The notes beneath the pieces were generated by a model that was not told where the DNA came from, did no database searches, and saw only the letters and a program-made list of their open reading frames with translations. From positions 186,001-250,000 of the forward strand of contig NZ_RBCJ01000002.1 of NCBI RefSeq assembly GCF_003626755.1: 64,000 nucleotides of DNA, given 5' to 3'. The translations under genes were made by a program, and so were the position numbers. Shown piece by piece: positions 1 to 9,133 of this stretch. Source of the stretch: Ulvibacterium marinum. Lineage in GTDB: Bacteria > Bacteroidota > Bacteroidia > Flavobacteriales > Flavobacteriaceae. Position 1 is the first letter of the stretch. Each line of letters opens with the position of its first letter.

Positions 1-2
1 TG

Positions 3-3000
3 GATGAAAATAGTATAAGCAAAAATATCATTAAATCCCTGTTTTTGGACCGTAGTGGTATTATTTGGGTAGGTACCAATGGAGGTGGCATCAACAAGTT
101 TGACCCTGAACGAAAACAGTTTTTGCATGTCCGAAAGACCTTGGATTCCAAAAGCCTCAGTTATGATAAGATCAGGGCCATGTTTGAGGATAGTCGTGGG
201 ACATTGTGGATTGGTACCGAAGGTGGGGGACTCAATATGTTGACCTCTGCGGAAAATAATCGATCCTATGACAACTTCAAGATTTTTCAATCCGTATCCA
301 AACCCTTTGCGCTAGAAGAGATCGGGACAAAGGACAATAGAACATTACTAATCGGGGTCGAAGGCACTCCAGGGCTTTACCAACTTAATATTGATGATCC
401 TGATAAAATTCAGGACAGTGATATTCATCCTTTTCCAGATGTGGCTCAAAGCGTCTTTACCCTTCTAAAGGACAGTGATGGTATTTTATGGGTTGGCACC
501 TATGGAGGTGGTCTTCAACGATGGACACCTAAGGGGAATGATTTTGAAAAGGATATTTTCAGTCACAATACAGCAAATTCAGATGGTATTTCAAGCGATA
601 TCATTCGCAATGTTTTCGAGGATAGCAAAGGTAATATCTGGATTGCTACAGGGAATGGATTGTGCAGATTGAATCGCTCCGAAAAGACCAAAATAAGGCC
701 TCGTTTTGATGTTTTTAAGAATATACCGGGAAACCCGAGAAGCCTTAGCCATGATTATATTTTGGCCATATATGAGAGTAGTAAGGGAAACCTATGGATA
801 GGAACTTTTGGAGGTGGGCTGAACAAATTTATTCCTTCGCATGACGGTGGCCCAGAGACCTTTATTTCCTATTCGGAATCAGACGGATTGCCTAACAATG
901 TTATTAAAGGTATTTTGGAAGATGAAAATGGTAATCTTTGGCTATCTACAAACCAAGGTTTATCCAGATTCGATCCCAACAAAAAGGTTTTTACCAACTA
1001 TGATGTAAACGATGGTTTGCAGAGCAATGAGTTTCAGGAATTGGCCTGCTTAAAGAGAGCTGATGGGGAAATGCTTTTTGGTGGTGTAAATGGTTTCAAT
1101 TCCTTTTATCCTGATGATATTCAAGAAAATAAGTCCATGGCAGAAACGGTCATCACTGATTTTTTGATATCCAATAGATCTGTCCGGGTGGGTCAGAAAA
1201 TCAATGGTAGACCTATTTTGAAAAAGACCATTGCCCTCTCGGATGAAATTCGCCTGAAGTACAAGGAAAATAGTTTCTCCTTCGAATTTGCCGCACTTCA
1301 TTATGCGGCTCCCCGAAAAAATAAATTTGCCTACATGTTGGAAGGTTTTGATGAAGACTGGATAAAGACGTCTTCAAATAAACGCTTCGCTACCTATACA
1401 AATCTCGAACCGGGACTATATACGTTAAAAGTAAAGGCCTCAAATAACGATGGCCTCTGGGACCCTACTCCAACTGAAATGAAAATTAGGATAGTTCCAC
1501 CTTTTTGGCGTACACATGTGGCCTATGGTATTTATGGTTTGCTCGCCCTAGGTCTGCTTTGGCTTTTCTGGAGATACACATTTATACGCACCACGGAAAA
1601 ACACCAGTTGCAACTGGAACACATGGAAAAGGAGCAATACGAGGAACTACAAAGAGTTAAGCTGGAGTTTTTCACTAACATTTCCCATGAGTTCCGTACC
1701 CCGCTCACTCTGATAAAGGGTCCTTTGGAATATTTGCAAAAAAGTGGAAATAATTTGGCACAAAAAGCAGTTCAAGAGCAGTATACGCTTATGCACAAAA
1801 ACACGAATTATCTGCTCCGTTTGGTAAACCAGCTATTGGATTTTAGAAAAATCAATCAAGGTAAAATGCGATTGGTAGTACGAAACACGGATATCATTGC
1901 TTTTATAAAGGAAGTTATTGAACCCTTTCAGTTTTTGGCACTCAAAAAAATGATTCATCTGGAAATTGAGAGTTCCCATAAAAACCTTTTGTCTTGGTTT
2001 GACCATGAGGCCTTGGAAAAAATAATCAATAATTTATTATCCAATGCTTTTAAGTTTACTCCGGAAAATGGCAATATCAAAATTGGTATCGGACTAGAGA
2101 ACTTTCAACGATTGGATTACGTCTCTATACGTATTAAGGATTCAGGTGCGGGAATAGAAAAGGACAAGTTGGAAGAAATTTTTAGACGTTTTTATGTTGA
2201 AAAGGAAGGTAAAAAAGTAAACCCTGAAGGGATGGGCATCGGACTTTCATTTACCAAGGATTTGGTAGAATTGCATCAAGGCCGCATTAACGTTACCAGC
2301 GAACCCGGCGGAGGAACTGAATTTACCATTCTATTGCCTGCTAAAAAAGAATCCTATCTTAATATAGACGAGATTACCTGCAAGGAGGCCTCGGAGAACG
2401 ACTTTTTGGTACGTTCTTCTGTAACCGAATCCTTTGCTATTGGTATAAACGACGAGCTGGTAGATGAAAGTTTATCAAAGTCTAGATCAAAATTGCCGGT
2501 GTTGCTTATTGTGGATGATAACCCTGACATAAGGTCTTTCATAGGAAAATCACTGGAAAGTCAATATACGATTTGTGAAGCCGAAAATGGAAAACAGGGA
2601 TTGGAGCTTGCCAACAAAGTAGTGCCCAACGTTATTTTGAGCGATGTCCTTATGCCCGTTATGGATGGTATTGAATTTTGCAATGCAGTCAAAACCCAGG
2701 AAGAAACCAGTCACATTCCGATAATAATGCTTACGGCCAAATCATCAGAAGAGAGTAAGTTGGAAGGCCTTAAAACCGGAGCGGACGATTACTTGACGAA
2801 ACCCTTCAATATGGAACTATTGAAGCTAAAGCTTGCTAATATAGTAAAGCAAAGGAACGAACTTCGCAAACGATTCAATAGGGATATTGCCATACAGCCT
2901 AGTGAGGTTACCGTAACTTCCACCGATGAAAAATTCCTGAACCAAGCCATAGAAATTGTCGAGAAGCATATGATGAATACCGATTTCAATGTTGAGATGA

Positions 3001-3272
3001 TGGTAAAGGAAATGGGATTGAGCCGCAGTAACCTCTATTTAAAATTCAAGGAATTAACGGGGTTATCTTCAAGTGAATTCATCAGAAACGTTCGTCTTAA
3101 AAGGGCGGTACAGCTTTTTGAGAACAGTGATCTTTCGGTTAAGGAAATTATGTATATGACCGGCTTTAATACGGCCTCCTATTTTTCCAAATGTTTCAAA
3201 AAACAGTTTGGGGTAATTCCCAGCGAGTACGTATCAAAAATGAAAAATACAAATGAAGCAGCGGGCCTTTAA
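3..3272 (+). CDS. Hybrid two-component sensor/response regulator (HTCS), 5' truncated
   Basis: The reading frame is open from the first bases of the window, so the gene begins outside it; 1089 residues are visible. The order seen is: two-component propeller repeats with recurring D-G-x-(I/L)-W-(V/I)-G-T units over roughly residues 1-380, a Y_Y_Y domain near 420-500, one membrane helix near 505-525, a HisKA domain with the phospho-accepting His at about 562 (motif NISHEFRTPL), an HATPase domain with N box NNLLSNAFKF and G box GMGIGLSF, a receiver domain with Asp at about 881 (motif SDVLMP), and a C-terminal AraC-type HTH. This is the classic Bacteroidetes HTCS that binds an oligosaccharide in the periplasm and activates a neighbouring PUL. 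The start of the next sulfatase lies 10 bases after its stop, so it probably controls or is co-transcribed with that gene. The ligand cannot be read from the sequence. Confidence 0.95.
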   Translation, partial: DENSISKNIIKSLFLDRSGIIWVGTNGGGINKFDPERKQFLHVRKTLDSKSLSYDKIRAMFEDSRGTLWIGTEGGGLNMLTSAENNRSYDNFKIFQSVSKPFALEEIGTKDNRTLLIGVEGTPGLYQLNIDDPDKIQDSDIHPFPDVAQSVFTLLKDSDGILWVGTYGGGLQRWTPKGNDFEKDIFSHNTANSDGISSDIIRNVFEDSKGNIWIATGNGLCRLNRSEKTKIRPRFDVFKNIPGNPRSLSHDYILAIYESSKGNLWIGTFGGGLNKFIPSHDGGPETFISYSESDGLPNNVIKGILEDENGNLWLSTNQGLSRFDPNKKVFTNYDVNDGLQSNEFQELACLKRADGEMLFGGVNGFNSFYPDDIQENKSMAETVITDFLISNRSVRVGQKINGRPILKKTIALSDEIRLKYKENSFSFEFAALHYAAPRKNKFAYMLEGFDEDWIKTSSNKRFATYTNLEPGLYTLKVKASNNDGLWDPTPTEMKIRIVPPFWRTHVAYGIYGLLALGLLWLFWRYTFIRTTEKHQLQLEHMEKEQYEELQRVKLEFFTNISHEFRTPLTLIKGPLEYLQKSGNNLAQKAVQEQYTLMHKNTNYLLRLVNQLLDFRKINQGKMRLVVRNTDIIAFIKEVIEPFQFLALKKMIHLEIESSHKNLLSWFDHEALEKIINNLLSNAFKFTPENGNIKIGIGLENFQRLDYVSIRIKDSGAGIEKDKLEEIFRRFYVEKEGKKVNPEGMGIGLSFTKDLVELHQGRINVTSEPGGGTEFTILLPAKKESYLNIDEITCKEASENDFLVRSSVTESFAIGINDELVDESLSKSRSKLPVLLIVDDNPDIRSFIGKSLESQYTICEAENGKQGLELANKVVPNVILSDVLMPVMDGIEFCNAVKTQEETSHIPIIMLTAKSSEESKLEGLKTGADDYLTKPFNMELLKLKLANIVKQRNELRKRFNRDIAIQPSEVTVTSTDEKFLNQAIEIVEKHMMNTDFNVEMMVKEMGLSRSNLYLKFKELTGLSSSEFIRNVRLKRAVQLFENSDLSVKEIMYMTGFNTASYFSKCFKKQFGVIPSEYVSKMKNTNEAAGL

Positions 3273-3282
3273 CAATAACACA

Positions 3283-5094
3283 ATGAAACATCTCAACACT
3301 TTCACCAACCTTCTATTTTTTTTCTTTTTGCTTATAGGAACAGGATGTAAGGAAAATGCATCGGTGTCCGAACCCTTGGCCCCAAGGCCTAACGTAATAC
3401 TCATTGTAACGGATGATCAAGGGTATGGCGATTTAGGATATCATGGCAATCCCTACACAAAAACGCCACATTTAGATCAATTCGCTTCCAAATCCTTGGA
3501 ACTGACCAATTTTCACGTAGGTACCACATGTGCCCCGACCAGGGCAGGTATTATGACAGGTCGTAACGCCAATCGCAACAATGCCTGGCATACCATTGCG
3601 GGGTGCTCTATTTTATTGGAAACCGAAGAGACGATCGCCGAAGTTTTTACCGAAAATGGATATGACACCGCTATGTTCGGGAAATGGCATTTAGGAGATA
3701 ACTATCCCTTTCGCCCACATGACAAGGGGTTCGGGCATGCCATTTATCATGGAGGTGGGGGAGTGGGACAAACACCTGACTATTGGAACAATGATTATTT
3801 TGACGATACCTATTTCCGAAATGGAGTACCCCAAAAGTTTGATGGCTATTGTACGGATGTATGGTTCGATGAGGCAATGGATTTTTTACAAGTACGCGAT
3901 GTTGACAACCCCTTCTTTATGTACTTGGCTCCGAATGCCGCTCACGGTCCTTTTAATGTTCCGGAGAAATATGCCAAAATGTACGAAGAGGCCGATTTGA
4001 CCGAAAAGCAAAAACGCTTTTACGGGATGGTATCCAATATCGACGAGAACTTTGGAAGATTGGTCGCCTATCTAAAGGAAAAGAAACTTTTCGACAATAC
4101 TATCTTGATTTTTACCACGGACAACGGTACCGCTTTGGGGATATCCCGAACGGCCGATGATAAAATGCTGGGTTACAATTCTGGTCTTAGGGGAATTAAG
4201 GGTAGCCATTACGATGGAGGACATAAAGTACCTTTTTTTATAAGCTGGCCCAATGGGAATGTCCTAAAGGAAACGAGCTCCAATGAATTGGTATCCCATG
4301 TGGACTTGCTACCAACTTTGACCGATTTGACAGGCATTCCATATACGTCTAAAAATCCATTGGACGGTACCAGTATGGCAAAAATCATGACCGGAGAAGA
4401 ACAAGCCAAGGATCGGATGTTGGTAGTGGATACCCAGCGTAACCAGAGACCCCTAAAGGGTAGGAATCCTTGTGTTATGTCCACGAAATGGCGTTTGGTA
4501 AATGGTGTTGAACTTTACAATATTGAAGATGATCCAGGTCAGCAAACCGATATTGCCGGGGAATATCCTGATGTGGTTTCCAAAATGCAGGCGTTTTATG
4601 ACGAATGGTGGTCAAGTGTGGAACCGGATATAAAATATGCAGAAATTCCCTTGGGTACCTCAGAAGCAAATCCGGTGCTGATTACCATACACGATATGCA
4701 TACCGTTGATGGACTCCCTTGGAACCAGGTTCAAATTCGTAAGGGTGAACTTTCCCCTAACGGATTCTACAACATAAAAGTAATGGAAGACGGGGATTAC
4801 CAATTTCAATTGCATCGTTATCCATCAGAATCGGATCTGTCATTAAATGCGGCTGCAAAAGAAATTCCCGGGACACCCTTTAGGGATGGATTACCGGAAG
4901 GAAAAAATATATTTCCTTCAAAAGCTATAGTAGAGTTAGGGGATATGGTTCTGCAAGCGGATGTGGACGACAACAAGCCATTTGCAATTGTAAAGGGAAA
5001 ATTGAAAAAAGGAAGTTATAAATTGAAAAGTAATTTTACTAATGCCCAAGGTAGTGTTATCCCGTCCTACTATACACAAATTGAAAAATTGTAA
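3283..5094 (+). CDS. S1-family sulfatase lipoprotein with C-terminal extension
   Basis: This is a formylglycine-dependent sulfatase. The N-terminal metal motif is VTDDQGYGDLG, the modification site is C83-A-P-T-R, and the GKWHL lysine/histidine motif follows. A lipoprotein signal ending in LIGTGC points to membrane anchoring on the periplasmic or surface side. I chose the ATG at 3283 because it directly starts the signal peptide and follows the regulator stop by 10 bases; the in-frame ATG at 3253 would overlap the regulator and add a poor N-terminus. The product is about 603 residues, longer than a minimal sulfatase. Roughly the last 150 residues look like an extra beta-rich domain. The sulfate position it removes is unknown; a galactan sulfate ester is inferred from the locus. 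The gene overlaps the next sulfatase by one base (TAATG), so the two are translationally coupled. Confidence 0.93.
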   Translation: MKHLNTFTNLLFFFFLLIGTGCKENASVSEPLAPRPNVILIVTDDQGYGDLGYHGNPYTKTPHLDQFASKSLELTNFHVGTTCAPTRAGIMTGRNANRNNAWHTIAGCSILLETEETIAEVFTENGYDTAMFGKWHLGDNYPFRPHDKGFGHAIYHGGGGVGQTPDYWNNDYFDDTYFRNGVPQKFDGYCTDVWFDEAMDFLQVRDVDNPFFMYLAPNAAHGPFNVPEKYAKMYEEADLTEKQKRFYGMVSNIDENFGRLVAYLKEKKLFDNTILIFTTDNGTALGISRTADDKMLGYNSGLRGIKGSHYDGGHKVPFFISWPNGNVLKETSSNELVSHVDLLPTLTDLTGIPYTSKNPLDGTSMAKIMTGEEQAKDRMLVVDTQRNQRPLKGRNPCVMSTKWRLVNGVELYNIEDDPGQQTDIAGEYPDVVSKMQAFYDEWWSSVEPDIKYAEIPLGTSEANPVLITIHDMHTVDGLPWNQVQIRKGELSPNGFYNIKVMEDGDYQFQLHRYPSESDLSLNAAAKEIPGTPFRDGLPEGKNIFPSKAIVELGDMVLQADVDDNKPFAIVKGKLKKGSYKLKSNFTNAQGSVIPSYYTQIEKL

Positions 5095-6593
5095 TGTCCA
5101 TGAGAAAACTACTGATCTTAATTCCATGTCTATTAATTTTTGCTTGCAAGACCGAAAAAAAGGAAGAACCGGCCAAGCCCAATATCGTTTTCATTTTTGC
5201 TGATGATATGACATATTCGGCTTTACATGCTTTGGGGAATGATGAAATAGAGACCCCTAATTTGGATCATTTAGTGAGGAACGGTACAAGTTTTACCCAT
5301 GCCTTTAATATGGGTGGATGGAATGGTGCCATTTGCGTAGCATCCCGTTCCATGATCATTTCCGGGCGAAGTATTTGGGATGCACAGAAAATGGCGACAA
5401 GTTGGTCTCAGGGCAAGGAAATGGAAAAGACATGGGGGCGTTTGATGGAAAAATCCGGTTACGAAACATATATGACGGGAAAGTGGCATGTAAAGGCCCC
5501 GGCCGATAGTGTTTTTCAGAATGTAGTACACGTTCGCCCTGGAATGCCCCGTGATTCCTGGAGTCATCAGGGTACCATTCCTATAATAAATGAAATGCTT
5601 GGTAATGGAGCTTCTGAATCTGAAATTCGGTCTATAGGCTATAACAGACCTTTGAATGAAAATGATACGTTATGGACTCCAACCGATAAAAAATATGGGG
5701 GCTTTTGGCAAGGAGGAAAGCATTGGAGCGAAGTTCTCAAAGATGATGCGTTGGGCTTTTTAAATAAAGCGGGAAAGAGTGACAAGCCGTTTTTTATGTA
5801 TCTCGCCTTTAATGCACCTCATGATCCCAGACAGGCTCCTCAGGAATATTTGGACAAATATCCCTTGGAAAATATCAGTGTACCCAAAAGCTTTCTGCCC
5901 GAATACCCCTTCAAGGATGGTATAGGCAATGGTCCCGATCTTCGAGACGAGGCACTGGCACCTTTTCCCAGAACAGAATATGCCGTAAAAAAGCACATCC
6001 AGGAGTATTATGCCCTTATTACCCATTTGGACGATCAAATCGGACAGATTTTGGAAGGTTTGGAAGCCACGGGAAAAGGAGATAACACCTATGTCGTATT
6101 TACCGCCGACCATGGTTTATCCGTCGGCCGGCATGGTCTTTTGGGCAAGCAATCCCAATTTGATCATAGTGTCCGGGCTCCTTTTATGATTATGGGCCCC
6201 GATATCCCTAAAAATAAAAAGGTAGAAACCGATATCTATCTGCAAGATGCCATGGCTACAAGCTTAGATTTGGCGGGAATTGAAAAACCACAATACGTCT
6301 TTTTTAATAGTGTCTTGCCCTTGCTCGGTGAAACGAAGGAAAATCAGTATCCATCCATCTATGGGAGCTATGTAGATACCCAAAGGATGATTCGGAAAGA
6401 GGGCTTTAAGTTAATGGTCTACCCGAAGTTGAACAAAGTGTTGTTGTTCGATTTGCAGAACGATCCAGAGGAGATGAACGATATATCGGAGAACGAGGAA
6501 CATAAAGAAAAAGTGAATGAATTGTTTCAAGAATTGTTAGAATTACAGAAAGAGATGAAGGATACCTTGGACCTGTCCCATATTCGGGCATAA
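5094..6593 (+). CDS. S1-family sulfatase with CxAxR modification motif
   Basis: A 499-residue lipoprotein sulfatase (lipobox LLIFAC, Cys18). The core is FADDMTYSALH, the modification site C81-V-A-S-R, GKWHVK, and the C-terminal metal motif TADHGLS. The modification motif carries Ala where most family members have Pro (CxPxR). CxAxR is known in some active S1 sulfatases, so this is a variant rather than a defect. The gene starts in the stop codon of the preceding sulfatase; a second in-frame ATG at 5100 is an equally good start. Both probably desulfate different positions of the same polysaccharide. Substrate specificity is not readable. Confidence 0.92.
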   Translation: MSMRKLLILIPCLLIFACKTEKKEEPAKPNIVFIFADDMTYSALHALGNDEIETPNLDHLVRNGTSFTHAFNMGGWNGAICVASRSMIISGRSIWDAQKMATSWSQGKEMEKTWGRLMEKSGYETYMTGKWHVKAPADSVFQNVVHVRPGMPRDSWSHQGTIPIINEMLGNGASESEIRSIGYNRPLNENDTLWTPTDKKYGGFWQGGKHWSEVLKDDALGFLNKAGKSDKPFFMYLAFNAPHDPRQAPQEYLDKYPLENISVPKSFLPEYPFKDGIGNGPDLRDEALAPFPRTEYAVKKHIQEYYALITHLDDQIGQILEGLEATGKGDNTYVVFTADHGLSVGRHGLLGKQSQFDHSVRAPFMIMGPDIPKNKKVETDIYLQDAMATSLDLAGIEKPQYVFFNSVLPLLGETKENQYPSIYGSYVDTQRMIRKEGFKLMVYPKLNKVLLFDLQNDPEEMNDISENEEHKEKVNELFQELLELQKEMKDTLDLSHIRA

Positions 6594-6700
6594 CCCCATT
6601 TAATCTGCGGGTTGAAAAGCAAATTCTTTTATGGTTTTTGTAGTAAGATTTTTTACAAATACGTACCTTTAGTCTAAACAAACAACCTATACGATTACCC

Positions 6701-8029
6701 ATGCAAAAATCAAATTCTTCTTCCAAAAAGAGTCAAAAATCCGACCATCAAATTTCCCGTAGAAAATTTATCTCAAGAACCACGCTTGCCGCAGGGGCTG
6801 TTAGTATTATTCCGCGTCATGTTCTAGGTAGGGGATTCATTGCTCCAAGTGATAAAATAAACCTAGGATTCATAGGTTTGGGAAAACAGACTATGGGTCT
6901 GGCGCGTGTTTTTTTAGAAAACACTAAAGATGCCCAAATAGTTGCCGGTTCTGATGTATGGACCACTAAAAATGATTGGTTCAAAGGTTATGTGGAACAA
7001 ATGTATGCTGAGAAAAGACAACAGACCGGCTATAAAGGAGTCAGAACTACCGGGTATTATAAGGAAATTCTGGACAGGAAGGATGTAGATGCGGTTATCA
7101 TTGCAACTCCGGATCATTGGCATGCCATTCAAGCGATTGACGCAATGAATGCAGGCAAGGATATTTTCTGTGAAAAACCAATGACTCAACGCATCAGGGA
7201 AGGAATTGATATGGTGGAAACGGCTCGTAGCACGGAAAGAATTGTACAGGTAGGTAGTATGCAACGTTCTTGGGAAAAATTCAGGAGGGCCTGTGAACTC
7301 GTGAGAAATGGTTACGTAGGGGAGATTTCAAAAGTCTTGGTGAATGTTGGCGACCCGGCCATTCCCTTTAATATGGAAACCGAACCTACCCCTAAGGAGG
7401 TAGATTGGAACGCATGGTGCGGTCCTGCTCCATTATTGCCCTATAATCACCGACTGTCCCCACCGACCAGTGATCCTTTCTTCCCGGATTGGCGAAAGTT
7501 CGAGGAAACGGGTGGTGGAATTTTGACCGATTGGGGTGCTCATATGTTCGATATTGCCCAATGGGGCTTGGGTATGGACCATACCGGTCCGGTACGTTAT
7601 ATTCCTCCTAAGGACAGGTCTGCCGTCCGGGGAATGCGCATGTTCTACGAAAACGGTGTTGAAATGGTCCATGAGGATTTTGAGAAAGGATGGGGTGTTC
7701 GCTTTATTGGAAGTGAAGGTACTCTGGATGTAAGCAGAAGCTATTTGGAGACCGATCCCAAGAAGATTCTTACTGCGGAACTCAAAGATTCCGATACCCG
7801 ACTCTATAATTCCAACGAGAATCACTATCAAGATTGGCTGGATGCCATTAAAAATCGTACCCAACCCATCTGCGATGTCGAGACCGGCCATCGCTCGGCG
7901 ACCATAGGTAATATATGCAATATTGGTTATGATTTGGGGCGCACATTGGAATGGGATCCCGTGGAGCAACATTTTAAAGGTGATGCGGAAGCAAATGCCT
8001 TAATGAATCGTGTAAGCAGGGAGTTTTAA
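6701..8029 (+). CDS. Tat-signal Gfo/Idh/MocA-family oxidoreductase
   Basis: A 442-residue protein with a twin-arginine signal (SRRKFISRTT, then a hydrophobic stretch) followed by an NAD(P)-binding fold (LGFIGLGKQTMG) and the family motif EKPMTQ near residue 158. Gfo/Idh/MocA enzymes oxidise or reduce sugars with a tightly bound nicotinamide cofactor. Tat export fits a protein that folds with its cofactor inside the cell before translocation. Some exported relatives (GH109) use transient NAD-dependent oxidation to cleave glycosides, so a glycosidase role is as possible as a dehydrogenase role. It stands alone on the plus strand, 107 bases after the sulfatase pair, and converges with an AraC regulator. 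Substrate unknown. Confidence 0.88.
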   Translation: MQKSNSSSKKSQKSDHQISRRKFISRTTLAAGAVSIIPRHVLGRGFIAPSDKINLGFIGLGKQTMGLARVFLENTKDAQIVAGSDVWTTKNDWFKGYVEQMYAEKRQQTGYKGVRTTGYYKEILDRKDVDAVIIATPDHWHAIQAIDAMNAGKDIFCEKPMTQRIREGIDMVETARSTERIVQVGSMQRSWEKFRRACELVRNGYVGEISKVLVNVGDPAIPFNMETEPTPKEVDWNAWCGPAPLLPYNHRLSPPTSDPFFPDWRKFEETGGGILTDWGAHMFDIAQWGLGMDHTGPVRYIPPKDRSAVRGMRMFYENGVEMVHEDFEKGWGVRFIGSEGTLDVSRSYLETDPKKILTAELKDSDTRLYNSNENHYQDWLDAIKNRTQPICDVETGHRSATIGNICNIGYDLGRTLEWDPVEQHFKGDAEANALMNRVSREF

Positions 8030-8042
8030 TCTGCGATAAGGA

Positions 8043-8918
8043 CTAGATTAAAGAACGTTCCCGACGGAATTCCGCAGGTGTTTTTCCAGTGGTTTTTTTA
8101 AAGATTCGCGTAAAATAGGGCGTATTGCCCCAACCTGTCTTTTCTGCAATTTCCTTAATGGAGTTTTTTGTCGTCAACAACAAGGTCTCGGCACGTTCAA
8201 CCCTTTTGGTTTGTAGATATCGACTGGGACGTATCCCATATTTTTGTTGGAATACCCTCGAAAAATGGTCCGCGCTTAAATGGCAAAAAGCGGCTAGATC
8301 AGCGACCCCCAGATCTTCGTGTAAATGCTCCCCTATATAACTGAGAACATCATTAAAATTGTTTTTAGCATTGATTCTGGTCCTATTGGCATTGCGAATA
8401 AACCGCGAGAATAGAAGTAGTAATAAGGCCTGTGTTTCTATAAATGCCGGGGTAGAGAGGTTTTCGTTCATTTTCTCAAAACGGGATAACGACTCCCGGT
8501 TATCATAGACCTTGGGATTGTCGTCCTTTAAGGAGCGATCCGGATTGAGTTCCAACAGTCTTTTGAAATAATGGATATCCATTTCCGTGGCCTTGGATTC
8601 GTAAATGAAGTGTTTTAGGTTGTAAACGGATAGGCCGTTGCCTACCTCTTCCAAAAAACTAATATAGTACTGTTCATGATAGGTATCGCAATGGTAACGG
8701 CTATAAGTAAAGCTGGGTACCAAATACAAATAACCTGCCTTAAAATCAAATTCTTGATAGCTATGATAAATCTTAGCCGTACCCTTGGTAATCAAGTAAA
8801 GGCGCGAAAAAGGACTGATTACATTGTCATAGTCCCAAGAGGTATCCAGTTGGGCATACCCAATATTGAGTAACGTCAATTTTAAGGATTGCAAGGTTTT
8901 CTGCATTTTTTGGACCAT
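8043..8918 (-). CDS. AraC-family transcriptional regulator
   Basis: A 291-residue protein with an N-terminal ligand-binding half and a C-terminal double HTH of about 100 residues (LGVADLAAFCHLS, then FSRVFQQKYGIRPSRYL, then the typical IKEIAEKTGWGNTPYFTRIFKK). It is convergent with the Gfo/Idh/MocA gene and divergent from the PSD1 gene, so the 215-base gap upstream (8919-9133) is a likely shared control region. An internal Met at 8906 is an alternative start. It differs in its N-terminal half from the two other AraC proteins in the window. The effector is unknown. Confidence 0.92.
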   Translation of the reverse strand: MVQKMQKTLQSLKLTLLNIGYAQLDTSWDYDNVISPFSRLYLITKGTAKIYHSYQEFDFKAGYLYLVPSFTYSRYHCDTYHEQYYISFLEEVGNGLSVYNLKHFIYESKATEMDIHYFKRLLELNPDRSLKDDNPKVYDNRESLSRFEKMNENLSTPAFIETQALLLLLFSRFIRNANRTRINAKNNFNDVLSYIGEHLHEDLGVADLAAFCHLSADHFSRVFQQKYGIRPSRYLQTKRVERAETLLLTTKNSIKEIAEKTGWGNTPYFTRIFKKTTGKTPAEFRRERSLI

Positions 8919-9105
8919 AGGTATTATCGGATTTGATACATTACTAAGTTACATCTTTTTAATCATCGTACTGCCATAAATGCCTATGAGATATGTTAAA
9001 ACAAAGGATTGTGCTATGTGCTTCAGTGATTTCATAAAATAATAATAAGTCGGAAAAGTATAACCCATAGCCTGATTTGTACAAGAATAGATAGCGTTGA
9101 AGTAC

Positions 9106-9113
9106 TAATTTTG
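9106..9113 (+). promoter_or_regulatory. Candidate Bacteroidetes -7 box upstream of PSD1 gene
   Basis: The octamer TAATTTTG matches the Bacteroidetes -7 consensus TAnnTTTG and lies 20 bases before the ATG at 9134. No TTG lies at the usual 17-23 base spacing (the nearest are 6 and 26 bases away), so the -33 element is poor. Treat it as a -7 candidate only. Confidence 0.4.
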
Positions 9114-9133
9114 ATGGTTAGGTAACTGAGCAA

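Noticed and set aside
6671-6678. TACCTTTA as a -7 box before the Gfo/Idh/MocA gene
   Set aside because: It misses the final G of TAnnTTTG and lacks a well-spaced TTG. Too weak to list.
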